Below, one piece after another: positions 52,562 through 59,510 of a DNA stretch of 64,000 nt. This stretch comes from Aquisalimonas lutea (lineage in GTDB: Bacteria > Pseudomonadota > Gammaproteobacteria > Nitrococcales > Aquisalimonadaceae), in contig NZ_JAUFPK010000006.1 in the NCBI RefSeq assembly GCF_030409225.1, forward strand, positions 124,001-188,000, in the 5' to 3' direction. Below the pieces are notes generated by a model. That model did not search any database and was not told where the DNA came from. It saw only the letters and a list, made by a program, of their open reading frames with translations. The position numbers were made by a program, and so were the translations under genes. Numbering within the stretch: the first letter of the stretch is position 1; the number at the start of each line of letters is the position of its first letter.

Positions 52562-53725
52562 ATGCCGGACGCCCCACGCAGGTACACCGTTGCTCTCCTG
52601 ACCATGCCGGAGACCACGGCTTCGACGCTGTTCGGCATGTACGACGTGTTCGCCTCCGTCGACCGGGACTGGTCGCTGATTACCCGGGGCGTGCCGGTCG
52701 AATCCCCTTTCAGGCCGTTCACCGTCGGCGCCGGGCCGGACGGCTTCTCCATGGCAAACGGTGTGCGGGTGACGCCGGATTGCGCCTTCGACGAGGCGGG
52801 CATTCCGGACATCGTCTGCGTGCCCGAGCTCCTGGTCGCGCCGGGCGAGGATATTGCGGGGCGGTTCGCCCGCGAGACGGACTGGCTGAGGACGTGCCAT
52901 CAGGGAGGCGCCTTCCTGGCGACCGCCTGTTCCGGGGCCCTGCTGCTGGCGGAGGCCGGGCTTCTGGACGGTTGCGATGCCACGACGCACTGGGCGTATT
53001 GCGAGGTTCTCGAGAAGCGCTATCCAGGGGTCCGGGTCCATCCCCGCCAGGCCCTGGTTACGGCCGGCGAGGGCCAGCGGATCGTCATGGCCGGCGGCGG
53101 CTCGTCCTGGCAGGACCTCGCGCTGTTTCTCGTCGCCCGCACGGTCGGCCTGGAGCGGGCGCTGCAGGTGGCCAAGGTCTTCCTCATCGACTGGCACCAT
53201 GTCGGCCAGCAGCCCTACGCACTCCTCAGCCGGCATTCCCAGGCAGAGGACCGCGTCATCGCCCGCTGCCAGCAGTGGGTTGCCGAGCACTACGGCGAGC
53301 GCCATCCCGTGGCGGCCATGACCCGGCTCGCCGGGTTGTCGGAGCGCTCCTTCAAGCGGCGCTTCCTGAAGGCCACCGGAATGACGCCCATCGCCTACGT
53401 GCAGACGCTCCGGCTGGAAGAGGCCAAGCAGTGGCTGGAGACCAGCGACCGGCCCCTGGAGGCGATCGCCGAGGCCGTGGGCTATGAGGACGCCAGCTTT
53501 TTCGGTCGCCTGTTCCGCCGCAAGGTCGGCCTAACGCCTGCCCAGTACCGGCGCCGGTTCGGTGCTCTCCGCCGCGCTCTCGCCTCCGGCGAGCCCGTGC
53601 TCTCCGCCGCCGGGCGCGGGGATTCCGGCGACCCGCGGATCGCCGCGGCGGGCCGCGGCGATCTGACGGAATGCCGCGATGTGCAGGCAGATCCACAGGG
53701 GTACCGCAAAGCACGGGATCAATAG
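52562..53725 (+). CDS. GlxA-family transcriptional regulator (copy 2)
   Basis: A 387-residue regulator: DJ-1/PfpI-like domain (GGAFLATACSGALLLAEAGLLDG, TTHWAYCEVL) and AraC HTH (MTRLAGLSERSFKRRFLKATG, LEAIAEAVGYEDASFFGRLFRR). It is about 40 residues longer than copy 1. The tail after PAQYRRRFGALRR is antisense to the last part of the next gene, an overlap of 195 bp. It diverges from methyltransferase copy 2, which it probably controls. Confidence 0.88.
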   Translation: MPDAPRRYTVALLTMPETTASTLFGMYDVFASVDRDWSLITRGVPVESPFRPFTVGAGPDGFSMANGVRVTPDCAFDEAGIPDIVCVPELLVAPGEDIAGRFARETDWLRTCHQGGAFLATACSGALLLAEAGLLDGCDATTHWAYCEVLEKRYPGVRVHPRQALVTAGEGQRIVMAGGGSSWQDLALFLVARTVGLERALQVAKVFLIDWHHVGQQPYALLSRHSQAEDRVIARCQQWVAEHYGERHPVAAMTRLAGLSERSFKRRFLKATGMTPIAYVQTLRLEEAKQWLETSDRPLEAIAEAVGYEDASFFGRLFRRKVGLTPAQYRRRFGALRRALASGEPVLSAAGRGDSGDPRIAAAGRGDLTECRDVQADPQGYRKARDQ

Positions 53726-54268
53726 CAGCGGAAACTGCGACAGGGCGGTGGTCGCGACCAGATCATGGCCGCCCGCCAGCAGGGCCCGCGCCAGCAGCCC
53801 CGAGCCGACGGCGCCGACGAAGTCGAGCATGCCGAGGGCGTGGAAGCCCCAGAGCCATCGCGAGCGCAGGAAACGGGGATCACGTGCGAGCATGACGGCC
53901 ACGAACGGCGCCAGCAGGGCGACCAGGATGTCGCCCCACCCGGCGGGGTGCGCGAACACACCGGGCAATCCATCGAAGGCATAGGCGACAAGGAACGCGG
54001 CACCCAGGATGCGCAGGCCGTGCACCGCGACCAGCCATACCGGATCGATCGCCAGCACGGAGTCGTTGAACCGCCGCCATCGCAGCAATACCAGGAATAC
54101 TGCCGGAGGCATGCCGATGGCCAGGAGCGTCGGCAGCGGCGGCTGCCCGACGGGGCGGTGGAAGACACCTTCCAGCCCGAGGCCGATGATCACTGCCAGC
54201 CAGGCGAGGACGACCAGGCTGCATCCGAGAATGAAGCCGTACGAGAGGGATGAGCGGCTCTCAGTCAT
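53531..54268 (-). CDS. multi-pass membrane protein controlled by MarR operator
   Basis: A 245-residue protein started at MTESRSSLSYGFILGCSLVVL. About six hydrophobic segments are visible up to FPLLLIPCFAVPLWICLHIAAF, followed by a hydrophilic tail of about 50 residues (AARRGDPRVAGIPAPGG...). I recognise no family. Its promoter region holds the palindrome TGTGTATATACACA (54321-54334), the same sequence that precedes the adjacent marR-type gene, so it is the likely target of that regulator. The last 195 bp overlap GlxA copy 2 on the other strand. Confidence 0.7.
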   Translation of the reverse strand: MTESRSSLSYGFILGCSLVVLAWLAVIIGLGLEGVFHRPVGQPPLPTLLAIGMPPAVFLVLLRWRRFNDSVLAIDPVWLVAVHGLRILGAAFLVAYAFDGLPGVFAHPAGWGDILVALLAPFVAVMLARDPRFLRSRWLWGFHALGMLDFVGAVGSGLLARALLAGGHDLVATTALSQFPLLLIPCFAVPLWICLHIAAFRQIAAARRGDPRVAGIPAPGGGEHGLAGGESAAESTEPAPVLGRR

Positions 54269-54320
54269 GGGAGACCTCCAAACGGGATCGTGAGACGGCG
54301 TGGTGGGTTCGCGATTCAAG

Positions 54321-54334
54321 TGTGTATATACACA
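54321..54334. promoter_or_regulatory. MarR operator candidate, copy 1
   Basis: TGTGTATATACACA is a perfect 14-bp palindrome, 53 bp upstream of the membrane-protein ATG on the minus strand. Its 12-bp core GTGTATATACAC is repeated exactly in front of the MarR gene. The only two copies noticed flank this gene pair. Confidence 0.7.
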
Positions 54335-54355
54335 TGTCTACCGAAAAAAAGAGGT

Positions 54356-54802
54356 TCATACGGCGCGGGCAAGTTTTTCCAGCGCGGTTCGGGTGAGCTG
54401 CAGGTCATCGTCACCGAGCCGCTGGCGGAGCGTCTCCTGCGCCTTCTCCCAGTAGGGATAGGCCGTAGCCAGTCGTTCGCGGCCTGCCCGGGTCAGCCGG
54501 ATGGCCCGGGCCCGGCGGATCCCCTCCGGTCCGATCCGGATCAGGCCATCCTTCTCCAGCAGCTGGAGATTGCGTACCACCGTCGTGCGCTCCATGGCCA
54601 GCGCCTCCGCGAGCAGGGATACCGACCCGGGCGCGCCCTTGCCGATGGCGACCAGCAGCGTGAACTGCGTGATCTTCAGGCCCGCGGGCCGCAGTGCCTC
54701 GTCGTAGACGCGCGTGACCTTGCGCGCCACCATCCGCGCCCGGCGACAGACGCAGTCGGCCGCCACGTGGGCAAGCGCTTCATCCGGGATCTCGTCGCTC
54801 AT
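54356..54802 (-). CDS. MarR-family transcriptional regulator
   Basis: A 148-residue winged-helix regulator started at MSDEIPDEALAHVAADCVCRRARMVARKVTRVYDEALRPAGLKITQF. The wing region MERTTVVRNLQLLEKDGLIR and IRLTRAGRERLA are the MarR signature. Operator-like palindromes lie 4 bases before its ATG and upstream of the downstream membrane gene, suggesting autorepression and control of that gene. The two cysteines near residue 18-20 (CVC) could be redox-sensitive; this is only an inference. The frame upstream of the ATG is not used. Confidence 0.88.
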   Translation of the reverse strand: MSDEIPDEALAHVAADCVCRRARMVARKVTRVYDEALRPAGLKITQFTLLVAIGKGAPGSVSLLAEALAMERTTVVRNLQLLEKDGLIRIGPEGIRRARAIRLTRAGRERLATAYPYWEKAQETLRQRLGDDDLQLTRTALEKLARAV

Positions 54803-54805
54803 ATG

Positions 54806-54817
54806 GTGTATATACAC
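54806..54817. promoter_or_regulatory. MarR operator candidate, copy 2
   Basis: GTGTATATACAC is a perfect 12-bp palindrome that ends 4 bases before the MarR ATG on the minus strand. Binding here would block initiation of the gene's own mRNA. Confidence 0.7.
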
Positions 54818-54998
54818 GTCAATCGTTTGTCGTTCAAGCCCGGGGGCATGTCGCCGATACGGTGGGGCCCGTGCGGCGTACTGCCTTGGCCCGACGCGCC
54901 CATTGCGCGACAATCCGTGGCTCGTTGCCTTGCCGGTCTCGGGGGACGCGCCCGGCGGGGCAGTGGAGATGGACCACCAAGGAAAGGATGGATAACCA

Positions 54999-55427
54999 AT
55001 GAAGAAACTGTTTCTCGTCAGCATTCTCCTGTTGCTGTCCGGTTGCTCGATCACGCAGAACGTCAACCCCGCGCGCACCGATCGTCCGGTGGACACGATC
55101 TACGTCGAGTACAACCGGGACGTGCAGATGAGCGAGATCCACGGCGTGATCGCCGACGAGATCCGGCGCCAGGGCTTCGAGGCGTCGATCTACCGCGGCG
55201 AGCGCCCGGAGGAGGCGGTGCACTACTTCACCTTCACGGCCAACTGGGGGTGGGATCTCGCCGTGTACCTGAGCTATTTCCACGGGCAGCTGTTCGAGAA
55301 CGGCGAGCCGGTGGGGCTGGTCGAGTACGACGCCCGACGGGGCGGCGGCATGGAGAAGTTCGGTCCGACGGAAGAGAAGGTGCGTCCGCTGATCCGTGAG
55401 CTGCTCCAGAATCTCTCCCGCGAGTAG
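54999..55427 (+). CDS. small lipoprotein
   Basis: A 142-residue protein with a lipobox signal: MKKLFLVSILLLLSGCS, so Cys16 should be lipidated. The mature part has VDTIYVEYNRDVQMSEIHGVIADEIRRQGFEAS and VHYFTFTANWGWDLAVYLSYFHGQLFENG. It is a conserved proteobacterial lipoprotein fold whose function is unknown. It lies about 197 bp from the divergent MarR gene; AGGAAAGGATGG precedes the ATG region. Confidence 0.85.
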   Translation: MKKLFLVSILLLLSGCSITQNVNPARTDRPVDTIYVEYNRDVQMSEIHGVIADEIRRQGFEASIYRGERPEEAVHYFTFTANWGWDLAVYLSYFHGQLFENGEPVGLVEYDARRGGGMEKFGPTEEKVRPLIRELLQNLSRE

Positions 55428-55512
55428 CCGAAAAGGCAACGGCAAAGGAAGCGCGTGAAGGCATCGCCGGGGACGGCCGGGGCCCGACTGCCGGGCGAGC
55501 GGGCCGCTCTCC

Positions 55513-56217
55513 TCAGAACCGCTCCACCCAGGGCCGCAGGTCCAGCTCGAACGTCCAGGCGCTGGGGTGCTGGTGGTGCAGGGCCAGGTAGTTCCCGGCG
55601 ATCTCGTTCGGCTCCAGCAGCGAGTCCGGCCCGCGTTCCCGCAGGAGCTCCTCGTGCCCCTCGGAGCGGATCTGGCCGTCGATGATCACGTGAGCGACGT
55701 GGACGCCCTCCGGGCCGAGCTCGCGTGCCAGGCTCTGGGCCAGGGCCCGCAGGGCGAACTTGGGCGACGCCAGGGAGCTGAATCCCGCACCACCCCGCAG
55801 TGAGGCCGTGGCCCCGGTGAACAGGATGGTCCCGCGGCCTGCCGTGCTCATGCGCTGTCCGGCCGCCTGCGCGGTGTGCAGTCCCCCGAGGCAGCCGACC
55901 CGCCAGCAGCGTTCGAAATCCGCCGGATCCGTCTGCAGCACCGTCGCCCGCCGGAATGCGCCGGCATTGAAGACCACCAGCTCCGGTACACCCAGGGTGT
56001 CCACGAAGGCGAACAGCCGCGCGACGCTGTCGGCCGAGGTGACGTCGCAGTTGTGCAGGCGGACCTGGCCGGCGTTCGCGCCGTCCTGCAGCTCCGTGCG
56101 GTCCTCCGCATTGCGCGCGGCCGCCACCACCGTCATGCCCTCGCCGGCGCACCGATGCACCAGGGAGGCGCCGAGACCCGGGCCCACTCCGACGATGACC
56201 GCAATGGAATCCGCCAT
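55513..56217 (-). CDS. SDR-family protein lacking the catalytic tyrosine
   Basis: A 234-residue Rossmann-fold protein. AVIVGVGPGLGASLVHRCAGEG is the cofactor loop and VFNAGAFRRATVLQTDP replaces the usual NNAG. In the active-site strand, FSSLASPKFALRALAQSLARE keeps the Lys but has Leu where YxxxK needs Tyr. It may be an inactive or atypical SDR. It diverges from the isochorismatase-family gene 106 bp away. Confidence 0.8.
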   Translation of the reverse strand: MADSIAVIVGVGPGLGASLVHRCAGEGMTVVAAARNAEDRTELQDGANAGQVRLHNCDVTSADSVARLFAFVDTLGVPELVVFNAGAFRRATVLQTDPADFERCWRVGCLGGLHTAQAAGQRMSTAGRGTILFTGATASLRGGAGFSSLASPKFALRALAQSLARELGPEGVHVAHVIIDGQIRSEGHEELLRERGPDSLLEPNEIAGNYLALHHQHPSAWTFELDLRPWVERF

Positions 56218-56261
56218 GGCTGCCTCCGGCTGTTACCGAGAATCTGGAACCTCGTCTTCAT

Positions 56262-56290
56262 TTGACCGTCCTGGCCGGCTCGTGTAAACC
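56262..56290 (+). promoter_or_regulatory. sigma-70-like promoter candidate
   Basis: TTGACC (56262-56267) and TAAACC (56285-56290) are 17 bp apart, upstream of the isochorismatase-family gene. The -10 element is weak. Confidence 0.4.
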
Positions 56291-56323
56291 GCGGGGTACC
56301 CAGTCGAAGAAATAGGCGAAGCA

Positions 56324-56881
56324 ATGACCCAGGCACTGCTGTTGATCGACGTACAGAACGACTACTTCCCGGGCGGCAACATGGAGCTGGTGGGCATGGA
56401 CGAGGCCGCGAAGAATGCGCGGGCCGTGCTCGAGCGTTTCCGCGCCGACGATCGCCCCGTGTTCTTCGTCCAGCACCTGTCACAGCGACCCGGGGCCACG
56501 TTCTTCGTGCCCGGAACGCCCGGGGTCGAGATCAACGACGCGGTGACGCCGCGGGAGGACGAGCCCGTCATTACCAAGCACTTTCCCAACGCCTTTCGCC
56601 AGACGGAGCTGCTGGCCGTGCTGCGCGAGGCGGGAATCGACGAGCTGGTGATCTGCGGGGCCATGACGCAGATGTGTATCGATGCCACCACCCGGGCGGC
56701 CTTCGACCTCGGATACGGGTGTACCGTCGCCGAGGACGCGTGCGCAACGCGGGACCTGACGCACAACGGCGAGGTGGTGCCGGCGCGGCAGGTCCAGGCG
56801 GCGTTCATGGCGGCGCTGGCCATGCCCTATGCCAGCATCCGCGAGACCGGCATGCTGCTTGCCGGTGACGGCAGGGCGTAG
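56324..56881 (+). CDS. isochorismatase-family cysteine hydrolase
   Basis: A 185-residue enzyme. The catalytic Asp is in LLIDVQNDYFPGG, the Lys in VITKHFPNAF and the Cys in GAMTQMCIDATTRAAF, so the Asp-Lys-Cys triad is complete. Members hydrolyse isochorismate, nicotinamide or other amides. AHFPN-type features suggest an amidase rather than an enterobactin-type enzyme, but the substrate is open. It is divergent from an SDR gene. Confidence 0.88.
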   Translation: MTQALLLIDVQNDYFPGGNMELVGMDEAAKNARAVLERFRADDRPVFFVQHLSQRPGATFFVPGTPGVEINDAVTPREDEPVITKHFPNAFRQTELLAVLREAGIDELVICGAMTQMCIDATTRAAFDLGYGCTVAEDACATRDLTHNGEVVPARQVQAAFMAALAMPYASIRETGMLLAGDGRA

Positions 56882-56957
56882 GGCAGCAAGACCGGCGCCC
56901 CGGGGCGGGTCCGCGTGTCTCTATCATGATGGTACGCGAGTGTACATAGGGTCGGGG

Positions 56958-57344
56958 ATGCTTATGAATCACGGTGGACAGGCGTGGCTGCTGGCCCTGG
57001 CCGCGGGCCTGGCTTCCTCGGGGGTCATGGCCGGCGAGGCCGACGTTGTCGGTGCCGACGTTCGTGCGACCGGTGACGGTACCTATTCCTTCCAGGTCAC
57101 GGTCCGTCACGAGGACGAGGGCTGGGACCACTATGCCGATCAGTGGCAGGTCCTGGCGCCGGATGGTACCGAGCTGGGGACCCGCACGCTTCACCACCCC
57201 CACGTCGACGAGCAGCCGTTCACGCGCTCGCTGCCCGGCGTGGAGATTCCGGAGGAGATCGACTCGGTGCGGATCCGGGCCCGGGATTCAGTGCACGGCC
57301 ACGGCGGGGCGGAGATGGAGCTGTCGTTGCCCGACCGGGAATGA
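56958..57344 (+). CDS. periplasmic protein of unknown function
   Basis: A 128-residue protein with a signal peptide, MLMNHGGQAWLLALAAGLASSGVMAGEA. The mature chain YSFQVTVRHEDEGWDHYADQWQVLAPDG followed by LHHPHVDEQPFTRSLPGVEIP and RDSVHGHGG is beta-rich with several histidines that could bind metal. I cannot name the family. ATG 56964 (MNHGG) is an alternative start. It lies 76 bp after the isochorismatase stop and converges on azlD. Confidence 0.7.
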   Translation: MLMNHGGQAWLLALAAGLASSGVMAGEADVVGADVRATGDGTYSFQVTVRHEDEGWDHYADQWQVLAPDGTELGTRTLHHPHVDEQPFTRSLPGVEIPEEIDSVRIRARDSVHGHGGAEMELSLPDRE

Positions 57345-57352
57345 TCCCGGGC

Positions 57353-57676
57353 TCACAACAGCCACTCGAGCAGCCAGAGGCTCCCCATACCGGTACCCAG
57401 GGTAGCCAGCACGCTGCGCGTGCTCCAGGCGACGCCGGCAGCGATGACGCCGGCCAGGAGACGCGTGTTCTCCAGCGTGAAACCCGGCTCGGGGCCGCCG
57501 TTGACGATGGCCGGAACGACGATGGCGGCGATCACCGCCGCCGGTACGTAGCGCAGCGTGCGCATGACCGCGTCGGGCAGCGTGCGACCGCCCAGCAGCT
57601 GGATGCCCGACAGGCGCAGCAGGAATGTCCCCAGCCCGATGATGCAGATCAGTGCCCAGACCACGCCGGTACTCAT
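57353..57676 (-). CDS. azlD: AzlD-type branched-chain amino acid exporter subunit
   Basis: A 107-residue protein with three or four hydrophobic helices: WALICIIGLGTFLLRLSGI, VMRTLRYVPAAVIAAIVVPAIV and LATLGTGMGSLWLLEWLL. The RYVPAAVIAAI stretch is typical of AzlD. With AzlC it exports branched-chain amino acids or their analogues. Its ATG overlaps the azlC stop by 4 bp. Confidence 0.9.
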   Translation of the reverse strand: MSTGVVWALICIIGLGTFLLRLSGIQLLGGRTLPDAVMRTLRYVPAAVIAAIVVPAIVNGGPEPGFTLENTRLLAGVIAAGVAWSTRSVLATLGTGMGSLWLLEWLL

Positions 57677-58389
57677 TCGGCGCTCCCGCGGCGATGCAGG
57701 AGCAGCTCGGCGCTTACGCCGGAGACAACGCCGGTGACCGCGCCGATGGTCAGGCCCAGGTGATACGGGGCGTCGTGGGCGGCCAGCGCGATGCCGCCGC
57801 CGGCGATGGCCGCCACGGTGCTGGGCCGGTCACGGATGACGGGGACCAGCAGGACCAGGAACACCAGGGGCAGCGCGAATCCCACCTGCCAGGACGGCGG
57901 CACCGCCGACCCCAGCCACACACCGAGGACGGTGGCGAGCAGCCAGATGACCCACAGGGGCAGGGCCGCGCCGAGATAGAACCAGTGCCTGGGGCCGCCC
58001 GCCATCTGCCCGTGCTGGAAGTGCGTGATACTGAGGGCGTAGGCCTGGTCCGTGAGCAGGTAGGCCAGCGGCATCTTCCAGTGCACGGGCAGATGACCAA
58101 GGTAGGGAGCAATGGATGCGCTGTACATGACCATGCGCAGGTTGATGATCAGCGCCGTGAGCACGACGATCACCGGCAGCGCGCCGTCGGCGATGAGCTG
58201 GGCGACCACGAGCTGGGCGGCGCCCGCGAAGATGATCAGCGACATGCCGAAGCCGGTCAGCGGGTCCAGGCCGGCCTCCAGGGCGGCGATGCCCGCGGTC
58301 ATGCCGAACGGGATGACGCCCGGCAGCATGGGTGCGACGGCGCGCAGACCCTGCCTGAACACCTGCTGTTTCGCCGGTTGAGCGGCCAT
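57673..58389 (-). CDS. azlC: AzlC-type branched-chain amino acid exporter subunit
   Basis: A 238-residue protein started at MAAQPAKQQVFRQGLRAVAPML. Signature segments GVIPFGMTAGIAALEAGLDP and FAGAAQLVVAQLIADGALPVIVVLTALIINLRMVMYSASIAPYL are clear. It is the larger subunit of the AzlCD exporter. The frame upstream to 58494 is not hydrophobic. A short promoter region with a GTATAC element lies before the ATG. Confidence 0.92.
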   Translation of the reverse strand: MAAQPAKQQVFRQGLRAVAPMLPGVIPFGMTAGIAALEAGLDPLTGFGMSLIIFAGAAQLVVAQLIADGALPVIVVLTALIINLRMVMYSASIAPYLGHLPVHWKMPLAYLLTDQAYALSITHFQHGQMAGGPRHWFYLGAALPLWVIWLLATVLGVWLGSAVPPSWQVGFALPLVFLVLLVPVIRDRPSTVAAIAGGGIALAAHDAPYHLGLTIGAVTGVVSGVSAELLLHRRGSAE

Positions 58390-58511
58390 GAATCCGGGAT
58401 TCCGTGCTGTAGAGCGGGCAACGGAGTATACCAGCTGAACCATGGATGCGAAGCCGGACGCATCGACGGCACGGCATCGCCCCGTCACCGACAACCCAAG
58501 GAGAACGTGGA

Positions 58512-59060
58512 ATGCGCAAGTGGAGCGCGGGACTGATCGCCGCCGCGGCGCTGTTGCTCGGTGCCTGCCAGAGTCATCCGCCGATGCCGACCGTCGACCG
58601 GGTCGATCTCGAACGCTACATGGGTGACTGGTACGTGATCGCGCATATCCCGACCTTCCTGGAACGGGACGCTTACAACGCCGTCGAGCGCTACAGCCTC
58701 AATGACGACGGCACCATCGATACCGTGTTCACCTTCCGCAAGGGCGGCTTCGACGGCGAGCGCAAGCGCTACAACCCCACGGGCTTCGTGCGCAGCGACG
58801 ACAACGCCGAGTGGGGCATGCAGTTCCTCTGGCCGTTCAAGGCCGAGTTCCTGGTGATCTATCTGGACGACGACTATCAGCAGACGGTGGTCGGCCGTAC
58901 GCGGCGGGACTACGTCTGGATCATGGCGCGGCAGCCGGGGATTCCCGAGGCGGACTACCAGCGGATCCTGGGGTTCCTGGACGAGCGCGGCTACGACATC
59001 GGGGAGATCCGGCGCGTACCCCAGCGATGGGACGACGCCGACGGGATTTCCGGTCCCTGA
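58512..59060 (+). CDS. blc: outer-membrane lipoprotein lipocalin (Blc-like)
   Basis: A 182-residue lipocalin. The lipobox is LLLGACQ, with acylation at Cys20. MGDWYVIAHIPTFLERDAYNAVERYSLNDDGTIDT is the lipocalin GxW motif region; YVWIMARQPGIPEADYQRIL is the usual C-terminal part. Blc binds lysophospholipids or hydrophobic ligands at the outer membrane. GGAACGTGGA lies before ATG 58512. Confidence 0.9.
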   Translation: MRKWSAGLIAAAALLLGACQSHPPMPTVDRVDLERYMGDWYVIAHIPTFLERDAYNAVERYSLNDDGTIDTVFTFRKGGFDGERKRYNPTGFVRSDDNAEWGMQFLWPFKAEFLVIYLDDDYQQTVVGRTRRDYVWIMARQPGIPEADYQRILGFLDERGYDIGEIRRVPQRWDDADGISGP

Positions 59061-59195
59061 TGCATGGCGGTCCGGGAGGCGGTGATCTATTCTGATAGTC
59101 ACGGCGCTCAACTCTCGCGGGCGCCTGCTCCTGCTGCCGTGACCACCCTGTTTCGGCCCGTACGCACGCCATGCGCGGGCCACCGGAGACCAACC

Positions 59196-59474
59196 ATGTT
59201 GACCTACGAAGACTGCCTGGCCATGACCGATCTGACCGAGGAAGAGGTCGAGGCCATCGCCGAGCACGAGCACTGCCCCGAGATGCGCGCCCTGGAAGTC
59301 GGGCACTACCTGGTCCAGGCGCCGGACGGGCGGCCCCGCATCCGGCGCATGATCGTCGAGGATATCGCCATGGCCCGGGCGCGCGGCAACGTCCGGCACG
59401 CGGAGAAGCTGAACCTCGTCCTCCAGCGGTTCTGCGACAAGTATCCGGAGGCGCGGGAGGGCGACCAGGCATGA
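59196..59474 (+). CDS. small conserved protein of unknown function
   Basis: A 92-residue acidic, helical protein: MLTYEDCLAMTDLTEEEVEAIAEHEHCPEMRALEVGHYLV followed by RIRRMIVEDIAMARARGNVRHAEKLNLVLQRFCDKYP. I have no family name but the pattern looks like a conserved, soluble proteobacterial protein. The ATG at 59196 is preferred; the upstream frame has no domain content. Confidence 0.75.
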   Translation: MLTYEDCLAMTDLTEEEVEAIAEHEHCPEMRALEVGHYLVQAPDGRPRIRRMIVEDIAMARARGNVRHAEKLNLVLQRFCDKYPEAREGDQA

Positions 59475-59481
59475 CCCCGCC

Positions 59482-59510
59482 GGAGCCGGGCGCGTCAGCC
59501 GCCCGGCTCC
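59482..59510. terminator. hairpin between convergent genes
   Basis: GGAGCCGGGCG (59482-59492) and CGCCCGGCTCC (59500-59510) pair perfectly around a 7-base loop. It overlaps the stop codon of the acyl-CoA ligase on the minus strand. Confidence 0.6.

Noticed and set aside
54335-54355. A poly-T run on the minus strand after the MarR stop as an intrinsic terminator
   Set aside because: No stem-loop of useful length precedes the T-run.
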